NCBI GenBank assembly: GCA_032622095.1
Contig: CP136066.1
Location: 183,682,716 to 183,746,715 of the forward strand
Length of the DNA: 64,000 nt
Source of the DNA: Siphonodentalium dalli
Taxonomy: Eukaryota; Mollusca; Scaphopoda; Gadilida; Siphonodentaliidae
Direction: 5' to 3'
Part shown: one piece after another, positions 34,975 to 46,902 of the stretch
How the letters are laid out: each line of letters starts with the position of its first letter
Numbering within the stretch: position 1 is the stretch's first letter
Program-made: the position numbers and the translations under genes
Notes under the pieces: generated by a model
What the model was told of the DNA's origin: nothing
Seen by the model: only the letters and a program-made list of their open reading frames with translations
Database searches by the model: none

Positions 34975-35624
34975 TACCACTTGATTAGACTCTGGCTCTA
35001 TGAGGCTAAGTTTGACCTTACTCCACATATAGAGAGTACTTTATTCTAAAACATTTCAGGTCACTTTATCAGTCCTTGAATTGGCCACTGCAATAAGCAA
35101 TGCCGCAGGAAATGTCTTTGAATCATTTGGAATCTAACATGTATGTTACAGCATTAAGTTTGCCATGGGACATTTTTCCTAATTTTGAAGGCTGCTTTGT
35201 AATTCAGGGCTTTTCCAGTTTTCCAATTGTTAATTATTACATCATGACCTTACTAAAATAATGTAGATCCTATTTTTGTCTGGCAATATGTCATCATGAC
35301 AAATGTCTTCTTCGATCACATTGGCATATAGATACATAGCAGAGCATCAAATCGTCACAGAGCCTGTGTCTTGTCGTGTTCATCATTAAAAGTATGGTTT
35401 CTATTATATCTATAATTGATCAACATTTGTTAAGGATTCTGTTGACAATGATTGCCAGCAACCAATAGATTTAATATCTGATTCTACTGGACGTTAATTT
35501 TGATTCATAACTGAAATAATTTAACCTAGAGAATCAATGCGCTTCATCTACTGTACAGATAATTCTGTATAAATCATCCTAAAACATCATTAATTTAACC
35601 AATTCATCTCCTTAAAATATCTCC
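34975..35624. other. intergenic, nothing recognised
   Basis: No gene, RNA or named repeat seen. Confidence 0.45.
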
Positions 35625-35841
35625 TTAACCCTTCCATGACGGGAGCTTCCTGAAATTTTTTGAAAACCCTGTGCCAATGTATACTCTTATATATGCGAGT
35701 CTCCCACAGGGAGCCTCACATATATATGAGAATCCATTGGCCTAACAATATTTACCTTGACCTTGTAATCCAGAGCATTCTCTTATATATGCGAGGGTCT
35801 TTAATGCTGCACCAGCGCAGCTCCCGTCATGAAAGGCTTAT
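35625..35841. mobile_element. B-family TTAA MITE, second hairpin partly deleted
   Basis: TTAACCCTTCCATGACGGG at the left; the right end CAGCTCCCGTCATGAAAGG is followed by a mutated TTAT. Confidence 0.88.
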
Positions 35842-35964
35842 GATAGACCCTTTTTTTGGGGTCGCATTGAGTAAGTACACTGTTAGAATTCTAATTCGAC
35901 ATGAACTTCACATGGCCAGTTACCCATGTCCCCGAGGAACCTCCTGTAAAATAAACAAAATTTT

Positions 35965-36291
35965 ATGTACAATTGCAATACACGCAATTGTATATACCTA
36001 CTCACATGTTCCCATTGCAACAAACAATATGTCGGAGAAACCAAAAGGGAAGTCAATGTACGTCTATCTGAACACTATGCAGACATTAAACACTACCGCA
36101 ACAAACCGGTAGCCCTGCACTTTAACCTAAACGGACACGGTCCACACAACGTAAAATACCAAATTATTGACATCCTCAAATCCGACCCTTTATCTGAACG
36201 CAGTACCATTGCTCGCAAAGAAAGAGAAATTGAGTGGATCTTCACTCTCCGCACTCTCCAACCATGGGGCATTAACAAGAAGGACTTTTAA
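35965..36291 (+). pseudogene. Penelope-like retroelement GIY-YIG endonuclease fragment
   Basis: A 108-residue frame carries the endonuclease layout of Penelope-like elements: cysteines at 4, 9, 15 and 18, IYLL at 10-13 (the GIY position), YVGET at 22-26 (the YIG position), Arg33, and a conserved E-H pair at 36-37. It ends with EIEWIFTLRTLQPWGIN, matching the usual W-x-L-x-TL-x-P-x-GIN finish. Upstream, CPRGTSCKINKILC (from 35927) is in a different frame and looks like the same protein after a frameshift. No reverse transcriptase is visible, so this is a 3' fragment. Family recognition is from memory of the domain pattern. Confidence 0.75.
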
Positions 36292-36425
36292 CAGTCGCCT
36301 CCTTTTTACAATTTTTTATGGATAAAATATCAACACTCTTTTGTTGAAAATTTTCGGCCTAATGGCCTTCTCCAGCCAGACGATACTATCAATAGGTTAC
36401 ATTTTGACAATAGATTTGAGAGTTC

Positions 36426-36638
36426 GGCAATCTCACACGACTTCCCCGTCGAGTAAATTTTGGGCTGAAGTTTGTTAGAATGTAACGCCAACCTCTGGCA
36501 ATCTCACACGACTTCCCCGTCGAGTAAATTTTGGGCTGAAGTTTGTTAGAATGTAACGCCAACCTCCGGCAATCTCACACGACTTCCCCGTCGAGTAAAT
36601 TTTGGGCTGAAGTTTGTTAGAATGTAACGCCAACCTCC
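36426..36638 (+). repeat. 71-bp tandem repeat, three units
   Basis: Units start with GGCAATCTCACACGACTTCC at 36426, 36497 and 36568 and are nearly identical. An inverted partial copy sits at about 36808-36838. The array lies directly downstream of the + strand Penelope fragment and may be part of its 3' terminal repeat. Confidence 0.85.
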
Positions 36639-36939
36639 ACCTTACCCACCCACCCTGCCAGGTTTATTTCCCATAGTGTTCTTGAAATCTGTCTCTCATA
36701 TCAGTGGTCTGAATCTTTTGGTATGCTGCCCGTTTTTTAGTAAATGTGATTTTTTACTAAATAACTGGCACACTAGAGTTATTTTTCATTGAAAAACTCA
36801 AAACATCAGGCGACGATGGGGAAGTCGTATGATATTGCCGAGAGTTCATTATTCCGTATATATCAAATATCCGGTTTACGTTATTAATGCCTGATCACGT
36901 CTAGACCATAGTCACACATCAATGACATTCTCATCTGTC

Positions 36940-37221
36940 TCAGTGATTTATTTGCGTGTTAAGTCCTTCCAGCATCAATGTACCCCACTTGCAGATCCAC
37001 TTGTCCTTCTTAATCAATCTCATCTGCAGTCCACCTGATACCAAGCTGAGTACAGAGAAACGCAAGTCTGTCGCGGCATGTCCTGGACTACTAAAATGGC
37101 CAGCTACTTATTTCTCTTGTTTAGAAATGTCCTGCATGTGTTCTTTCATGCGTTCGTCCAATGTCAGCTGTGTGTCGCCAACATATATGCACTTATCACA
37201 AACCCTTACATGATAGATTTC
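36940..37221 (-). pseudogene. second Penelope-like GIY-YIG endonuclease relic
   Basis: Read on the minus strand from about 37221, one frame gives EIYHVRVCDKCIYVGDTQ, then DERMKEHMQDISKQEK, an in-frame TAA (37110-37108), then VAGHFSSPGHAATDLRF and WICKWGTLMLEGLN. EIY and YVG correspond to the GIY and YIG strands, and R-x2-EH and the W..L.TL...GLN ending match the same endonuclease class as the + strand copy 0.65 kb away. The sequences are clearly different, so it comes from another lineage of element. The internal stop marks it as dead. Confidence 0.7.
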
Positions 37222-37468
37222 CTAAATAATATGTTTATTCACAAATTTGCCCTGTCAGTTATTCTGGCCTTCCGGTGGATTTTGAGATCTGTGTGTTGTC
37301 ACTGACATCATTTTATAGAAGAACCCAGGATATTGGGGTCAATTTTTCATAAAATAATCAAAGATTGTATATGTATTTTTAAAACAAATCCTCTTCATAT
37401 ATAAAGTCTAATTTATCTTTTCGCCACGCTACCTACCGTATCTCAGACCAACCCAGAAATTTGCAATG

Positions 37469-37838
37469 TAGTGTTGAAAAGATTAATAAATTTCGCCAAA
37501 ATCGACTATAAAATTGCCAGTCAACTGAACTCTAAGCCTGGGATGATAACATCATAGTTAGGACTCATTCTATTCATAATTGCATGCATTATATGGACAT
37601 AATTAGCATCATGCTTGTCAAAGAACATGCAAGTGTTTTAGAAGGTGTAAATAATATTGTAAGTAACCAAACTAACCTAGTCATGATTACATTTGCATTC
37701 AAACAAGCAAGTGCTCAATGTCCTAAAATTATAATTGGAGAGTCAGGCTTTTCTTTTTCATACCAGATGTAATATGGTGTCGACTAATAATCGACTATTT
37801 ACCATCGACTAGTAAATCCCCTAATCGTTTCAACACTA
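37469..37838. mobile_element. hAT-like non-autonomous element, 370 bp
   Basis: Same ends as 24067-24910 (TAGTGTTGAAAAGATTA and TAATCGTTTCAACACTA) with its own 8-bp duplication TTGCAATG at 37461-37468 and 37839-37846. Confidence 0.92.
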
Positions 37839-38036
37839 TTGCAATGTGCTCGTGTAAGCTTTCTAATGCTGTATTGTACTAATTTTGACCCATCTCAGAA
37901 TTTCAAACCTGAGCTGGAATTTAAAGCCACATGGCGGTTTGTGCTCTAAATTACACCTATTAATAGTAGTTGCTTTTGAATTTTTCCCGGTATCAAAATA
38001 GGTTGATAAACACCTGAACTACCTAAGAGCATCATA

Positions 38037-38249
38037 TAGTAATGCCCTAAATAATCAACTTCTTAACCACAGCAAAATTATGGGTCATTTTTCAGGATTT
38101 AGTCGGAAATATGGCTCATTGCCATTCATCGGAAAGCTCTCAGTGAGAGCTTTCCAATGAATGGCAACAAGCCATCTTTCCGCCTAAATCCTGGAAAAAT
38201 ACCCATAATTCTGCTGTGGTTAAGGAGTCGATTATTTAGGGCATTACTG
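38037..38249. mobile_element. C-family palindromic MITE, copy 3
   Basis: TA flanks; the first base mutated to T (TAGTAATGCCC); ends GGGCATTACTG. Confidence 0.9.
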
Positions 38250-38389
38250 TAGGTCTCAGAAATATGCATTGAAGTCATTAAATATAAAATTTAGAACACA
38301 AAAATCGCACCATGAGCGAAAAATTGCCATTTGTATTTGTGCCATTGTAATTCTGGAATCAGAGACGGAAAAATGTATATTGTGTTATC

Positions 38390-38743
38390 TTAAAGGGGTA
38401 CTGTACACTAAATCCGGCCATCTATGCGACCATCTTCTTTTATGCTCAACAGAATATATGCAAAAAATGAATTAATTTGAGCCATATATTAGTTCAAAAT
38501 TCACTCATGTGCTCTATGAATAATGCAAACAACATGGTAATTATAATGAAAATGAATTTATGGCTGGAGTCATAAATACATTTTTCTTATAATTACCATG
38601 TTGTATGTATCATCCATAGGGTAAATGAGTCTGTTTTACACTCATTCATGGCTCAAATTCATTAATTTGTTGCATATATTATGTTGAGTATAAAAGGAGA
38701 TGGTCGCATAGATGGCCGGATTCAGTGTACAGTACCCATTTAA
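38390..38743. mobile_element. K-family palindromic MITE, copy 2
   Basis: Bounded by TTAA on both sides. Ends AAAGGGGTACTGTACACT and GTGTACAGTACCCATTTAA are inverted copies. Confidence 0.88.
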
Positions 38744-39594
38744 CATGAAACTAATTAAAAACTTCATGCACTGCTTTCTCTTTGTTTTAGCCATAAAAAT
38801 AATTATGCAATACCATAAATGTTTGAGCAACGACAGCTCTAGCTTTTCTTCTCATGGTCTACAGGTACAATGTTTATGCGACCGCTGAATAAAAATTTTG
38901 AATCGGTACAAACGAAACGATCTAAAATTATTGGAAAAATATAAGAAACAAAACCCGTATTTTTAGTGCTATATCATAATTTTTTTTCGGATTTCTTCCT
39001 CATATATATATTTTGAGATACCTCTTACCAAATTATGTGTACATAATTTTGGGAATTGAACGAGCCATGTCTGATAAATTAGCTGGGAATCCCTTGATCT
39101 TCATAAAGTATTACATCAGTGTGAGCGGGGAAACCCCTGTACATATGTGGTAGTGTGAAGGATATCAGAATGTTTCAAACTATCTTACGTATCAATAGTC
39201 TCGGTTTACTCAGACTGATATTGTTGATAATTTTGACTATAGATTATTGTGCACACAATTAGAGTCTGTTATAAAGTCATCAGTATCGCTGACGGGACTA
39301 ACTTACATATATGCTAAAACAGTGTACACCCACTCTGAGCCTGGTTATATGTCATATATAGTTTACTATACCACTTGTGCCAATCTGTCACTTCTGAATG
39401 GATGATTGCGTGGGATAAACATTTGTATATATATCTGTGCTATAAATGTGATAACTTATTGCATCGTGCTTTCACTGCTACTGTCGTGCTTCAGTGAGAC
39501 ACCATGTAGTGCTTTCTGTGCAGTTATAGGACTAGCTCTAGATAACAAGTATTTTATCTGTGACGGTCGCGTTATAAAGCAGACAATGATCTTA

Positions 39595-39807
39595 CAGTAA
39601 TGCTCTAAGTAATCGACCTCTTAACCACAGAAGAATTATGGGTAACTTTTCAGGATTTAGTCGGAAATATGGCTTGTTGCCATTCATCGGAAAGCTCTCC
39701 ACAAGAGCTTTCCGGTGAATGGCAACAAGCCATATTTCCGACTAAATCCTGAAAAGTTACCCATAATTCTGCTGTGGTTAAGAGGTCGATTACTTAGGGC
39801 ATTACTG
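39595..39807. mobile_element. C-family palindromic MITE, copy 4
   Basis: CAGTAATGCTCTAAG to GGGCATTACTG between TA dinucleotides. Confidence 0.92.
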
Positions 39808-39829
39808 TACCTATAACCACTACGTGCCC

Positions 39830-39925
39830 CAGAGACCAGCCTGGAGGACGACTTGGGAGACATCTTCTCCCTAAAATGTGCCACTTCTGCCTATTTATTA
39901 ACCTAGGGAGAAGTGACCTCTCTCA
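39830..39925. mobile_element. E-family end fragment
   Basis: CAGAGACCAGCCTGGAGG and GGGAGACATCTTCTCCCT match the inverse of the right end of 42605-42925. Confidence 0.6.
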
Positions 39926-39956
39926 TATGCCATTTTTCATATTTCAAAACAGCATA

Positions 39957-40169
39957 CAGTAATGCCCTAAATAATCGACTCCTTAACCACAGAAGAATTA
40001 TGGGTAATTTTTCAGGATTTAGTCGGAAATATGGCTTGTTGCCATTCATCGTAGAGCTCTCACTGAGAGCTTTCCGATGAATGGTAACGAGCCATATTTC
40101 CGACTAAATCCTAAAAAATTACCCATAATTCTGCTGTGGTTAAGGAGTTGATTACTTAGGGCATTACTG
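39957..40169. mobile_element. C-family palindromic MITE, copy 5
   Basis: Only 149 bp from copy 4; TA flanks and full-length arms. Confidence 0.92.
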
Positions 40170-40812
40170 TATTTGAAGTGTAGTTACTGACTATAATGGT
40201 GTACTTACTCATTGTAGTAGTAATATAAACGGGCTCTTGTGACTTCTTCCAATTTCAATCCTCTAGGCTGATCCCTGACATGCTTTATAGTAGGGCTCTA
40301 ATGATTCATCGATTTTTCAATTCATCGCGATACACAAATCGTATCATGTCATGTGCAATGTGATACAAAAAATCATAGGTGGGCGTATGTAAAAGAGCAA
40401 AGATCTGTTGTCCTCTCAAACTCTCGTCCATCATCTTGCTTCCTTTAAAACTTCATTTTAGTGAAAAATGAACTTTATGGCAAAAATTTATGCATAGCTT
40501 TAACACTATCTTTTTGTGGTTGAGTTATTTATATACGTGAAAAAACGATAAATAATCACTTCGATGAGAGACATTTTTCTGCCATTTTCAAGCAAATTAT
40601 GACATAGGGTCATGGCCTTGCATTCACATAGTTGCTTTTTATTATCCCAATTTTTTTGTATAGTCGATCTTCACTCTATATCTACATATTTAAATGAGGC
40701 TGTGTCATTGTCTGAATGTTACATTCTTCAAGTGTGCATATGGTTATAAATTATTGTTTGATAAACAGAAATAAACGCACAATATGCCTTCAAGTAATTA
40801 TTCAGTGATAAG
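40170..40812. other. intergenic, possible hAT end only
   Basis: TAGGGCTCTAATGATTCATCG at 40291 resembles a hAT-type end (first 20 bases TAGGGCTCTAATGATTCATC), but no partner was found. Nothing else recognised. Confidence 0.35.
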
Positions 40813-41344
40813 TTGAATGGGATTGTACCATAATCCAGCCATTACCTTGATTCTATAGCAACAAATGAATTAGTTTGATTCAACAAAATTATGACTACTA
40901 AAATGAAAATAAATGTTTATAAACTGGACCCAAATGGAGTGTTAATCAGTTTAAAAATACATGTATGTAAAACAACATGATAGTGATTGTGAAAATGAGT
41001 AAATGGATTCAGCGTTCTACTTAATTTTGTTACTATTTATATCATGCTGTTATGTTCTGCCTCCAGTAAGAAACAGTGTCTTTGATTTGTTAGAAAGGCA
41101 TGAAATAAATTCCAGGTTTATGTCTTGACCCCCCAAGGGAAGGGAGACCATTACAACCAACTCGCATAAACAAGCCTTCAATGTTATACCATGTTATCAC
41201 GTCAATCCACCATGGTGTTGTTTACGCTAGTGTATTTAGCTCTCATCCTTGACTCAAATTAATTCCTTTGGTGCATATTTCCTGTTGAGAATAGTAACAA
41301 ATGGCCTCATATTTTGCCGAAGTTAGGAACAGTTTCCTTTAAAG
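40813..41344. mobile_element. diverged K-like element, copy 4
   Basis: The left part reads ATAATCCAGCCATTACC and the right part ends GTTTCCTTTAAAG after CTCATCCTTGACTCAAATT, like copy 3. The middle is longer and unique. Confidence 0.5.
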
Positions 41345-41362
41345 TAAGTTTGCAAAACCTCA

Positions 41363-41624
41363 TTAACCCATTCATGACAGGAGCAGCGCTGGTGCAACAT
41401 TAAAGATCCTGTGCCAGTGAATTCTTTTGTATATGCGAGTCTCCCATTGGGTGCCTCACATATATATTAGAATGCGCTGGTTTAAAAGGTCAAGTTAAAT
41501 ATTGTTAAGCCAATGTATTCTCTTATATATGTGAGGCTCCCTCTGGGAGACTCGCATTTCTAAGCGAATGCATTGGCACAGGGTTTTCGCAAAATTTCAG
41601 GATGCTCCAATCATGGAAGGTTAA
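41363..41624. mobile_element. B-family TTAA-bounded MITE
   Basis: TTAA at both ends, reversed orientation, two hairpins, and a CAGGGTTTTCGCAAAATTTC arm. Confidence 0.9.
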
Positions 41625-42464
41625 TTATGGTTACCGGGTCTGATTAAATATATTTTTATTGGAGACATAGGTGTTCAGTGTCTGTAGTTTATTTTTATAA
41701 TCATGGTTAATCAGGAATTAATAAGCATTGGTTGTTCATAGTATGAGGTTCTGCTTTATTTTAACAGAGGCAATATGGGAAACTGTCGAAAACATGTCAG
41801 GATAGATACAGTATGGTAGTGCGTAATGGGAGATATCTGGGTCTAGTATTTTTAGCTCAACTTCAAATTACATTGCTGATACTAATACATAACCGTTTAT
41901 CATAAGACATCAACAGATCATTATTCAGTTACAATTGGAAAATATTAAGCAAATGTTATTGCAAATAAATTATCAAAGGCTCATTTATATGTTGTCATAA
42001 ACATTTGTATTGCAGCTTTCACTTTCAACAATATTTAAAAAAAAAAAAACTATCCATATTCATTAGAGTTGAATATACATATAACTATAATGGTTGTATT
42101 CAGGGTGTGCTATGTCCAGATGGTACTAAATAATCTGTTTCTGATGTTTTCAATACTCTCTCTCATAATGTCTCATAAGAAAATGAAAAGAAACCTCATG
42201 CTATTTAAAGTATCGTAATTTTTCTGTGCTATCACCCAGATCTATTTTTGGCACGTTCATTCAGTCTAACCCCATTGATCTATATGTTCTCAATTATGTT
42301 TTTGGAACCAATATTTTTATATGTAATTTTTTCCACAGATTTTGATTAATCTGATGTTATCCTTATTTGGATGTTTTTGTAATCAACCTGTTTGTTAGCC
42401 TGTTTTGTCTGTTTTGTTTTTGACTCATATGAGTGTTTTCCAATCAGAACTGTATTCCAAATAT
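41625..42464. other. intergenic, nothing recognised
   Basis: No feature seen. Confidence 0.45.
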
Positions 42465-42960
42465 CTAGAGAATGCACTGGCTTACAAGGTCACTGTAAAA
42501 TTTGTTAGGCCAATGTATTCTCTTATATATGCGAGGTGCCCTATTGGAGACTCGTGTATATATAAGAGAATGCATTGTCAGGGAATTTGTCACAGGGTTT
42601 ACGCCAGGGACCAGCCTAGATGTTTCAAATTTGAAGCAGTCTCTTCTACCTATTTGGTTATTTGGGAGAAGTTGACTGTTATAAAGGAGAAGTAACCATG
42701 GATGAAGTTCAGATTATACCCCAACATCACCCCTTCTATGATCCAATAAGTATTATGCAACACAGCCCATTTATAAAACTAGTATAGTTAGTAATAACAC
42801 CATTCGATCAATGAATATATGCTGTTGGTACATGTATATGAGGGAGAAGTCACTTCTCCCAAGCACAAAATAGGAAAAAGTGGCACATTTTAGGGAGAAG
42901 ATGTCTCCCTCTTGGCTGGACTCTGGTTTTCACAAAATTTCAGGAAGCTCCAATCATGGA
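42465..42960. mobile_element. B-family MITE interrupted by an E-family element
   Basis: Left part has the second hairpin and CACAGGGTTT; the arm continues after 42925 as GTTTTCACAAAATTTCAGG to CCAATCATGG. Confidence 0.8.
42605..42925. mobile_element. E-family hAT-like element nested in a B MITE
   Basis: Ends CAGGGACCAGCC and GGCTGGACTCTG are inverted. The flanks GTTTACGC and GTTTTCAC agree at 6 of 8 positions and both derive from the B-family word GTTTTCGC. Confidence 0.75.
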
Positions 42961-42961
42961 A

Positions 42962-43199
42962 TTTATGAGTAGTTATCCCTTAGGAAATGTTCAGTAATAA
43001 GTTCAACAAACAACCAAGTAGGTTGTTTGTTGAACTTATTATCTGAACATTTCCCTCCAATAAGTAGGAATCCTTCTGCACTTTTATTATCTGTTCTCTG
43101 CTTAATTTTCCTGAACACCCCTCCAGATGAATGATAGATCATTCCAATGTATACTTGTATAACTGAGTGGAAGAATCCTTTTAGTATGGAAAGGGTTAA
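42962..43199. mobile_element. F-family MITE, copy 1
   Basis: Contains GTTCAACAAACAACC and its inverse, and ends TATGGAAAGGGTTAA. Homologous to 43931-44172 and, reversed, 56606-56868. Confidence 0.8.
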
Positions 43200-43322
43200 A
43201 TTGAAATGATAATGTTGGGAAAAAAACTACATCGACATTGTCACACATTTTCAAGTTATTTATTTTACATGGACAATGTTCCTTCTTGTTGAGGTCAAAG
43301 GTTAAGTAATTAGTATTGCCCC

Positions 43323-43434
43323 GTACAGTGAGAGCTTTCTGATGAATGGCAACAAGCCATATTTTCGACTAAATCCTGAAAAATTACCCATAATTCTGTT
43401 GTGGTTAAGAAGTCGATTATTTAGGGCATTACTG
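43323..43434. mobile_element. C-family MITE, right half only
   Basis: CAGTGAGAGCTTTC to GGGCATTACTG followed by TA; the left arm is missing. Confidence 0.85.
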
Positions 43435-43656
43435 TATGTTCTGATTGGAAACCTTGTTAATTTGATAAATTGATGTAAGAAATCATGTGGTAAATTTATT
43501 CTTTGTGTTACCCTCTGTTAATTTATAGAAGCTGCTGAAAGCTTTATATGAAGTCTTTTGTTGTCAGATTTTTGTATCTAAGTTAAAGGGGGATTTTGCA
43601 TAAATTTCCAGTGTTTTTTAGGATTATATATATCTCTCAAGGCACACATAATAAAA

Positions 43657-43907
43657 CAATTGTGTCTGTTATTTGCAGAATGAGGTCCCCAGAGGGTGAA
43701 TTTAGTGATGCTATCCCGCATAGCGGGCTAGCATCACCAAATTCACCCTCTGTGGACCTCATTCTGCTTAGGCCTCATCTGCTATGGGAGACATAGACTC
43801 AGGTTGGAAGTTCCCAAATATTGAATATTTTGATGTGCACCCATTGGGAACCTTGATTATGCAATGTGTCATCTGATAATTTGGGGATATAGAGAAACCC
43901 AGACACC
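43657..43907. mobile_element. D-family MITE, left part
   Basis: A complete first hairpin (43678-43768) and middle sequence; the second hairpin is absent. Confidence 0.8.
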
Positions 43908-43930
43908 TGGGTCTCACTTTTAGCAGGAAA

Positions 43931-44172
43931 TTTTAATTGATGAGTAGTTTCCTTAGGAAATGTTCAGATAATAAGTTCAACAAATCACCATTGGTCGTTT
44001 GTTGAAGTTATCTAAACATTTCTCCCCAATTAACATCAATCCTTCTGAACTTGTATTATCATATTATCTGTCTGTCGCCTGCTTACTCTTCCTGAACACC
44101 CCTCCCGATGAATAATATACCATTCCAAGATATACTGAGTGGGAGAATCCATTTTGTAAAGAAAGGGTTATA
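43931..44172. mobile_element. F-family MITE, copy 2
   Basis: GAAATGTTCAGATAATAAG with an inverted partner, then TGAACACCCCTCCCGATGAA, ending GTAAAGAAAGGGTTA. Confidence 0.8.
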
Positions 44173-44279
44173 TATACATGTAACAGCAGACAACTTAGTA
44201 GTGGTTGATTTATGCATTAATCCCCTTTAATGTGGTTGTTGGAGTTGCATTTCTGCTAGTCTGATAATAGACCATCAAA

Positions 44280-44492
44280 CAGTAATGCCATAAATAATCT
44301 ACTCCTCAACCACAGCAGAATTATGGGTAATTTTTCAGGATTTAGTCGGAAATATGGCTTGTTTCCATTCATTGAAAAGCTCTCAGTGAGAGCTTTCCGA
44401 TGAATGGCAACAAGCCATATTTCCGACTAAATCCTGAAAAATTACCCATAATTCTGCTGTGGTTAAGGAGTAGATTATTTAGGGCATTACTG
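44280..44492. mobile_element. C-family palindromic MITE, copy 6
   Basis: CAGTAATGCCATAAA to GGGCATTACTG; the left TA is mutated to AA. Confidence 0.9.
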
Positions 44493-45294
44493 TAGGTCTT
44501 GTGTGATTACTTCTAATTTCTCCACCAAAAAGATTTTTAAATAGGACTATTCTGATTTCATTGCTGTACTTACTTGGCGTTCTTTCTCACCTGACATACA
44601 ATTGCGACTATGATCTTATTGGTGCTGAACTGGTCAAGTTTGCATGTTTCAATGGGTTAGAGTACTCAGGATATCTAAACGATGATTAGGGTACCTATGG
44701 ATTTCTGAAACTGTCATTAGGGTACCCAGGATCTCTGAATCTTATCCCATAGGCGAAATGAGAACTCTAGGTCATCTGGTTTAATCTTAATTGCGACAAA
44801 TGGCTTCTTTGTCTCGACTCCATTGGAACTAATTTTCGCTAAGCGTAAAAATCTATCTCAGCTTATATTTTTATTTAATCAGTTTGATTTAAGCTATAGG
44901 GCTGTTTCAAAAACACCGCCGCCACTTTATTTATTTTTCTTTGATAGAAATCATGTGACTATCGGATGATATTTAGTCATCGTTACAGAGATCGTGGATA
45001 CCCTAATAACCATTTTGGAGATCCAGGATACATGTACTCTACTCACCGGAACATATGAACTTGACCACTTCAGCCTTATTGGTTGCCACTCTGCAGAGAA
45101 GAAATTACTTATCTGTGTGATGTTTTTAGTCCCGAAAGTCAACCTCACATTTTTGTGGCTCATTCTCACACATTATCGGAGATAAAATAGAAGTCCGAAT
45201 TGGATGAACATCGAGCCTTTTAAAAGAGCCATTATAGAACCTGTTTGTTTCCGATTTCCTATTTCCCTGAAAAAATATTGCCGATCTGCAAGCA
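44493..45294. other. intergenic, nothing recognised
   Basis: Several overlapping open frames on both strands (44950-45390), none with a known domain. Confidence 0.4.
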
Positions 45295-45645
45295 TGCTGC
45301 CATTTACAGAATGAGTTCCTCGGTGTGAATTTATTGACACTATACTGCATGATTGGCGAGCGACACCAACTTCACCCTCTGGGAACCTCATTCTCCTTAG
45401 GCCTCAACTGCTATGGGAGACCAAGGATCAGATTTAAGTTCCCAAGTTGAAGTTGGTGATGTTCACCCATTAGTCACATCAGTTATGCATTTTATGTTCT
45501 GCAATTAAGGGATACAGAAACTGAGCAGAAGGAAAAAGTAATTAAAACCACTGTTTATTTAGGCTTTAGATACTTCCCATAAGATGAGGTCTAACGAGAG
45601 TGAGAGCCCCAGAGGGTGAATTTTGGTGACGCTAGCCCATCGATA
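45295..45645. mobile_element. D-family MITE, diverged
   Basis: A mutated first hairpin (ATGAGTTCCTCGGTGTGAAT), an intact middle, and a truncated second hairpin. Confidence 0.75.
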
Positions 45646-45697
45646 GTCGCAATCTTGCTGCATAGATTACTGCTTATTAATTTTAGGGGAATATATG

Positions 45698-46139
45698 TGA
45701 CCTGCCATATCAAATCCAGTCGTAAGTCGGCATTTTTTTTACCCTGTGCCAATGCATTCTCTTATATATGCGAGTCGACCATAGGTCGCCTCGCATATAT
45801 AAGAGAATGCATTGGCCTAACTTTAACATTTTTTTTAAATAAATGTTTCTTACAATTTTTAGGACATAAAATAAAAAACATCCATTACCCTGCAGGGAGC
45901 CCCACACATATATAGAAGCATATAGAAGAGTGTCGTCTGCTCATGTTTGTCTGGGGCTCTGTATGGGTGAAATTATAAAATTGTTAAAGAATACAAGAAA
46001 AAAATTATTAAAATTGTTAGGCCAATGCATTCTCTTATATATGCGAGTCGACCTATGGTCGACTCGCATATATAAGAGAATGCATTGGCACAGGGTAAAA
46101 AAAATCCCGACTTACAACTGGATTTGATATGGCGGGTCA
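45698..46139 (-). mobile_element. A-family element, copy 2 (full length)
   Basis: About 442 bp bounded by TGACCTGCCATATC and GATATGGCGGGTCA inverted ends. The middle (CATGTTTGTCTGGGGCTC) is reversed relative to copies 1 and 3, so this copy is in the opposite orientation. Both hairpin modules are present. Confidence 0.9.
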
Positions 46140-46407
46140 GATTTGAGCTAGCGAAAGTCCTGTGCAATGAATGGTAAATACTGCTGTATAATGGCTTAGC
46201 TGATTCTGTCCTTGTTTCATTGTTTGTACATACCATGTATATAAAATGTTAAATAAATTCTACATTTGATCAGATATATTTGTTTGGTTTTAGTTTACCA
46301 CAGATAATCTCTTCAGTGGAGCTATAGTCAATTACCCGTGTCTGTCATCCAACTTCATGTCCGTCTGCTATCAACATTCTTTTGAACATCAACGTTCAGT
46401 TGAACTA

Positions 46408-46577
46408 CAGTAATGCCCTAAATAATCGACTTCTTAACCACAGCAGAATTATGGGTAATTTTTTAGGATTTAGTAGGAAATATGGCTTTTGCCATTTATT
46501 GGAAAGCTCTCAGTGAGAAAAGTTACCCACAATTCTGCGGTGGTTAAGGAGTCGATTATTTAGGACATTACTTACTG
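46408..46577. mobile_element. C-family MITE, internally deleted
   Basis: CAGTAATGCCCTAAATAATC at the left and TTACTG with TA at the right; the right inner arm is deleted. Confidence 0.85.
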
Positions 46578-46902
46578 TACTTCATCTGGGTAGATAATTA
46601 ACAGATTACTGAGTCAACCTTTCATAAGGGAATTTGGAACAATGTCACATATCATGGCATGCGACCCCCCCCCCCCCCCCCCACATCATGCCAAAAATAG
46701 GCTACATCTTCCTGGAACTCTCACTGAGTGATCGGCCTATATTGAATAGATGTTACAATGCACAAAACATTTAAGTATAAAAGAATCATTCGCTGGTAAG
46801 AAGTGCGTGAAGTGGGAAACAGTTATATCAGTTTCCCGTCCTGTTGGTAATGTTTTGGGAAACGGATATATCCTGTCCTGAATGAGTTAAGGGCTATATG
46901 GG

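Noticed and set aside
35660-36112. 150-codon + strand frame
   Set aside because: It fuses a B-family MITE with out-of-frame Penelope sequence; the real domain is in the frame 35965-36291.
36300-36840. Hammerhead ribozyme near the Penelope fragment
   Set aside because: Such ribozymes are known in Penelope-like elements, but I did not find the CTGATGA and GAAA core on either strand.
36956-37213. 85-codon + strand frame
   Set aside because: It is the antisense shadow of the minus-strand Penelope-like endonuclease relic.
40291-40330. Another hAT-like element starting TAGGGCTCTAATG
   Set aside because: No inverted partner end or 8-bp duplication was found in the window.
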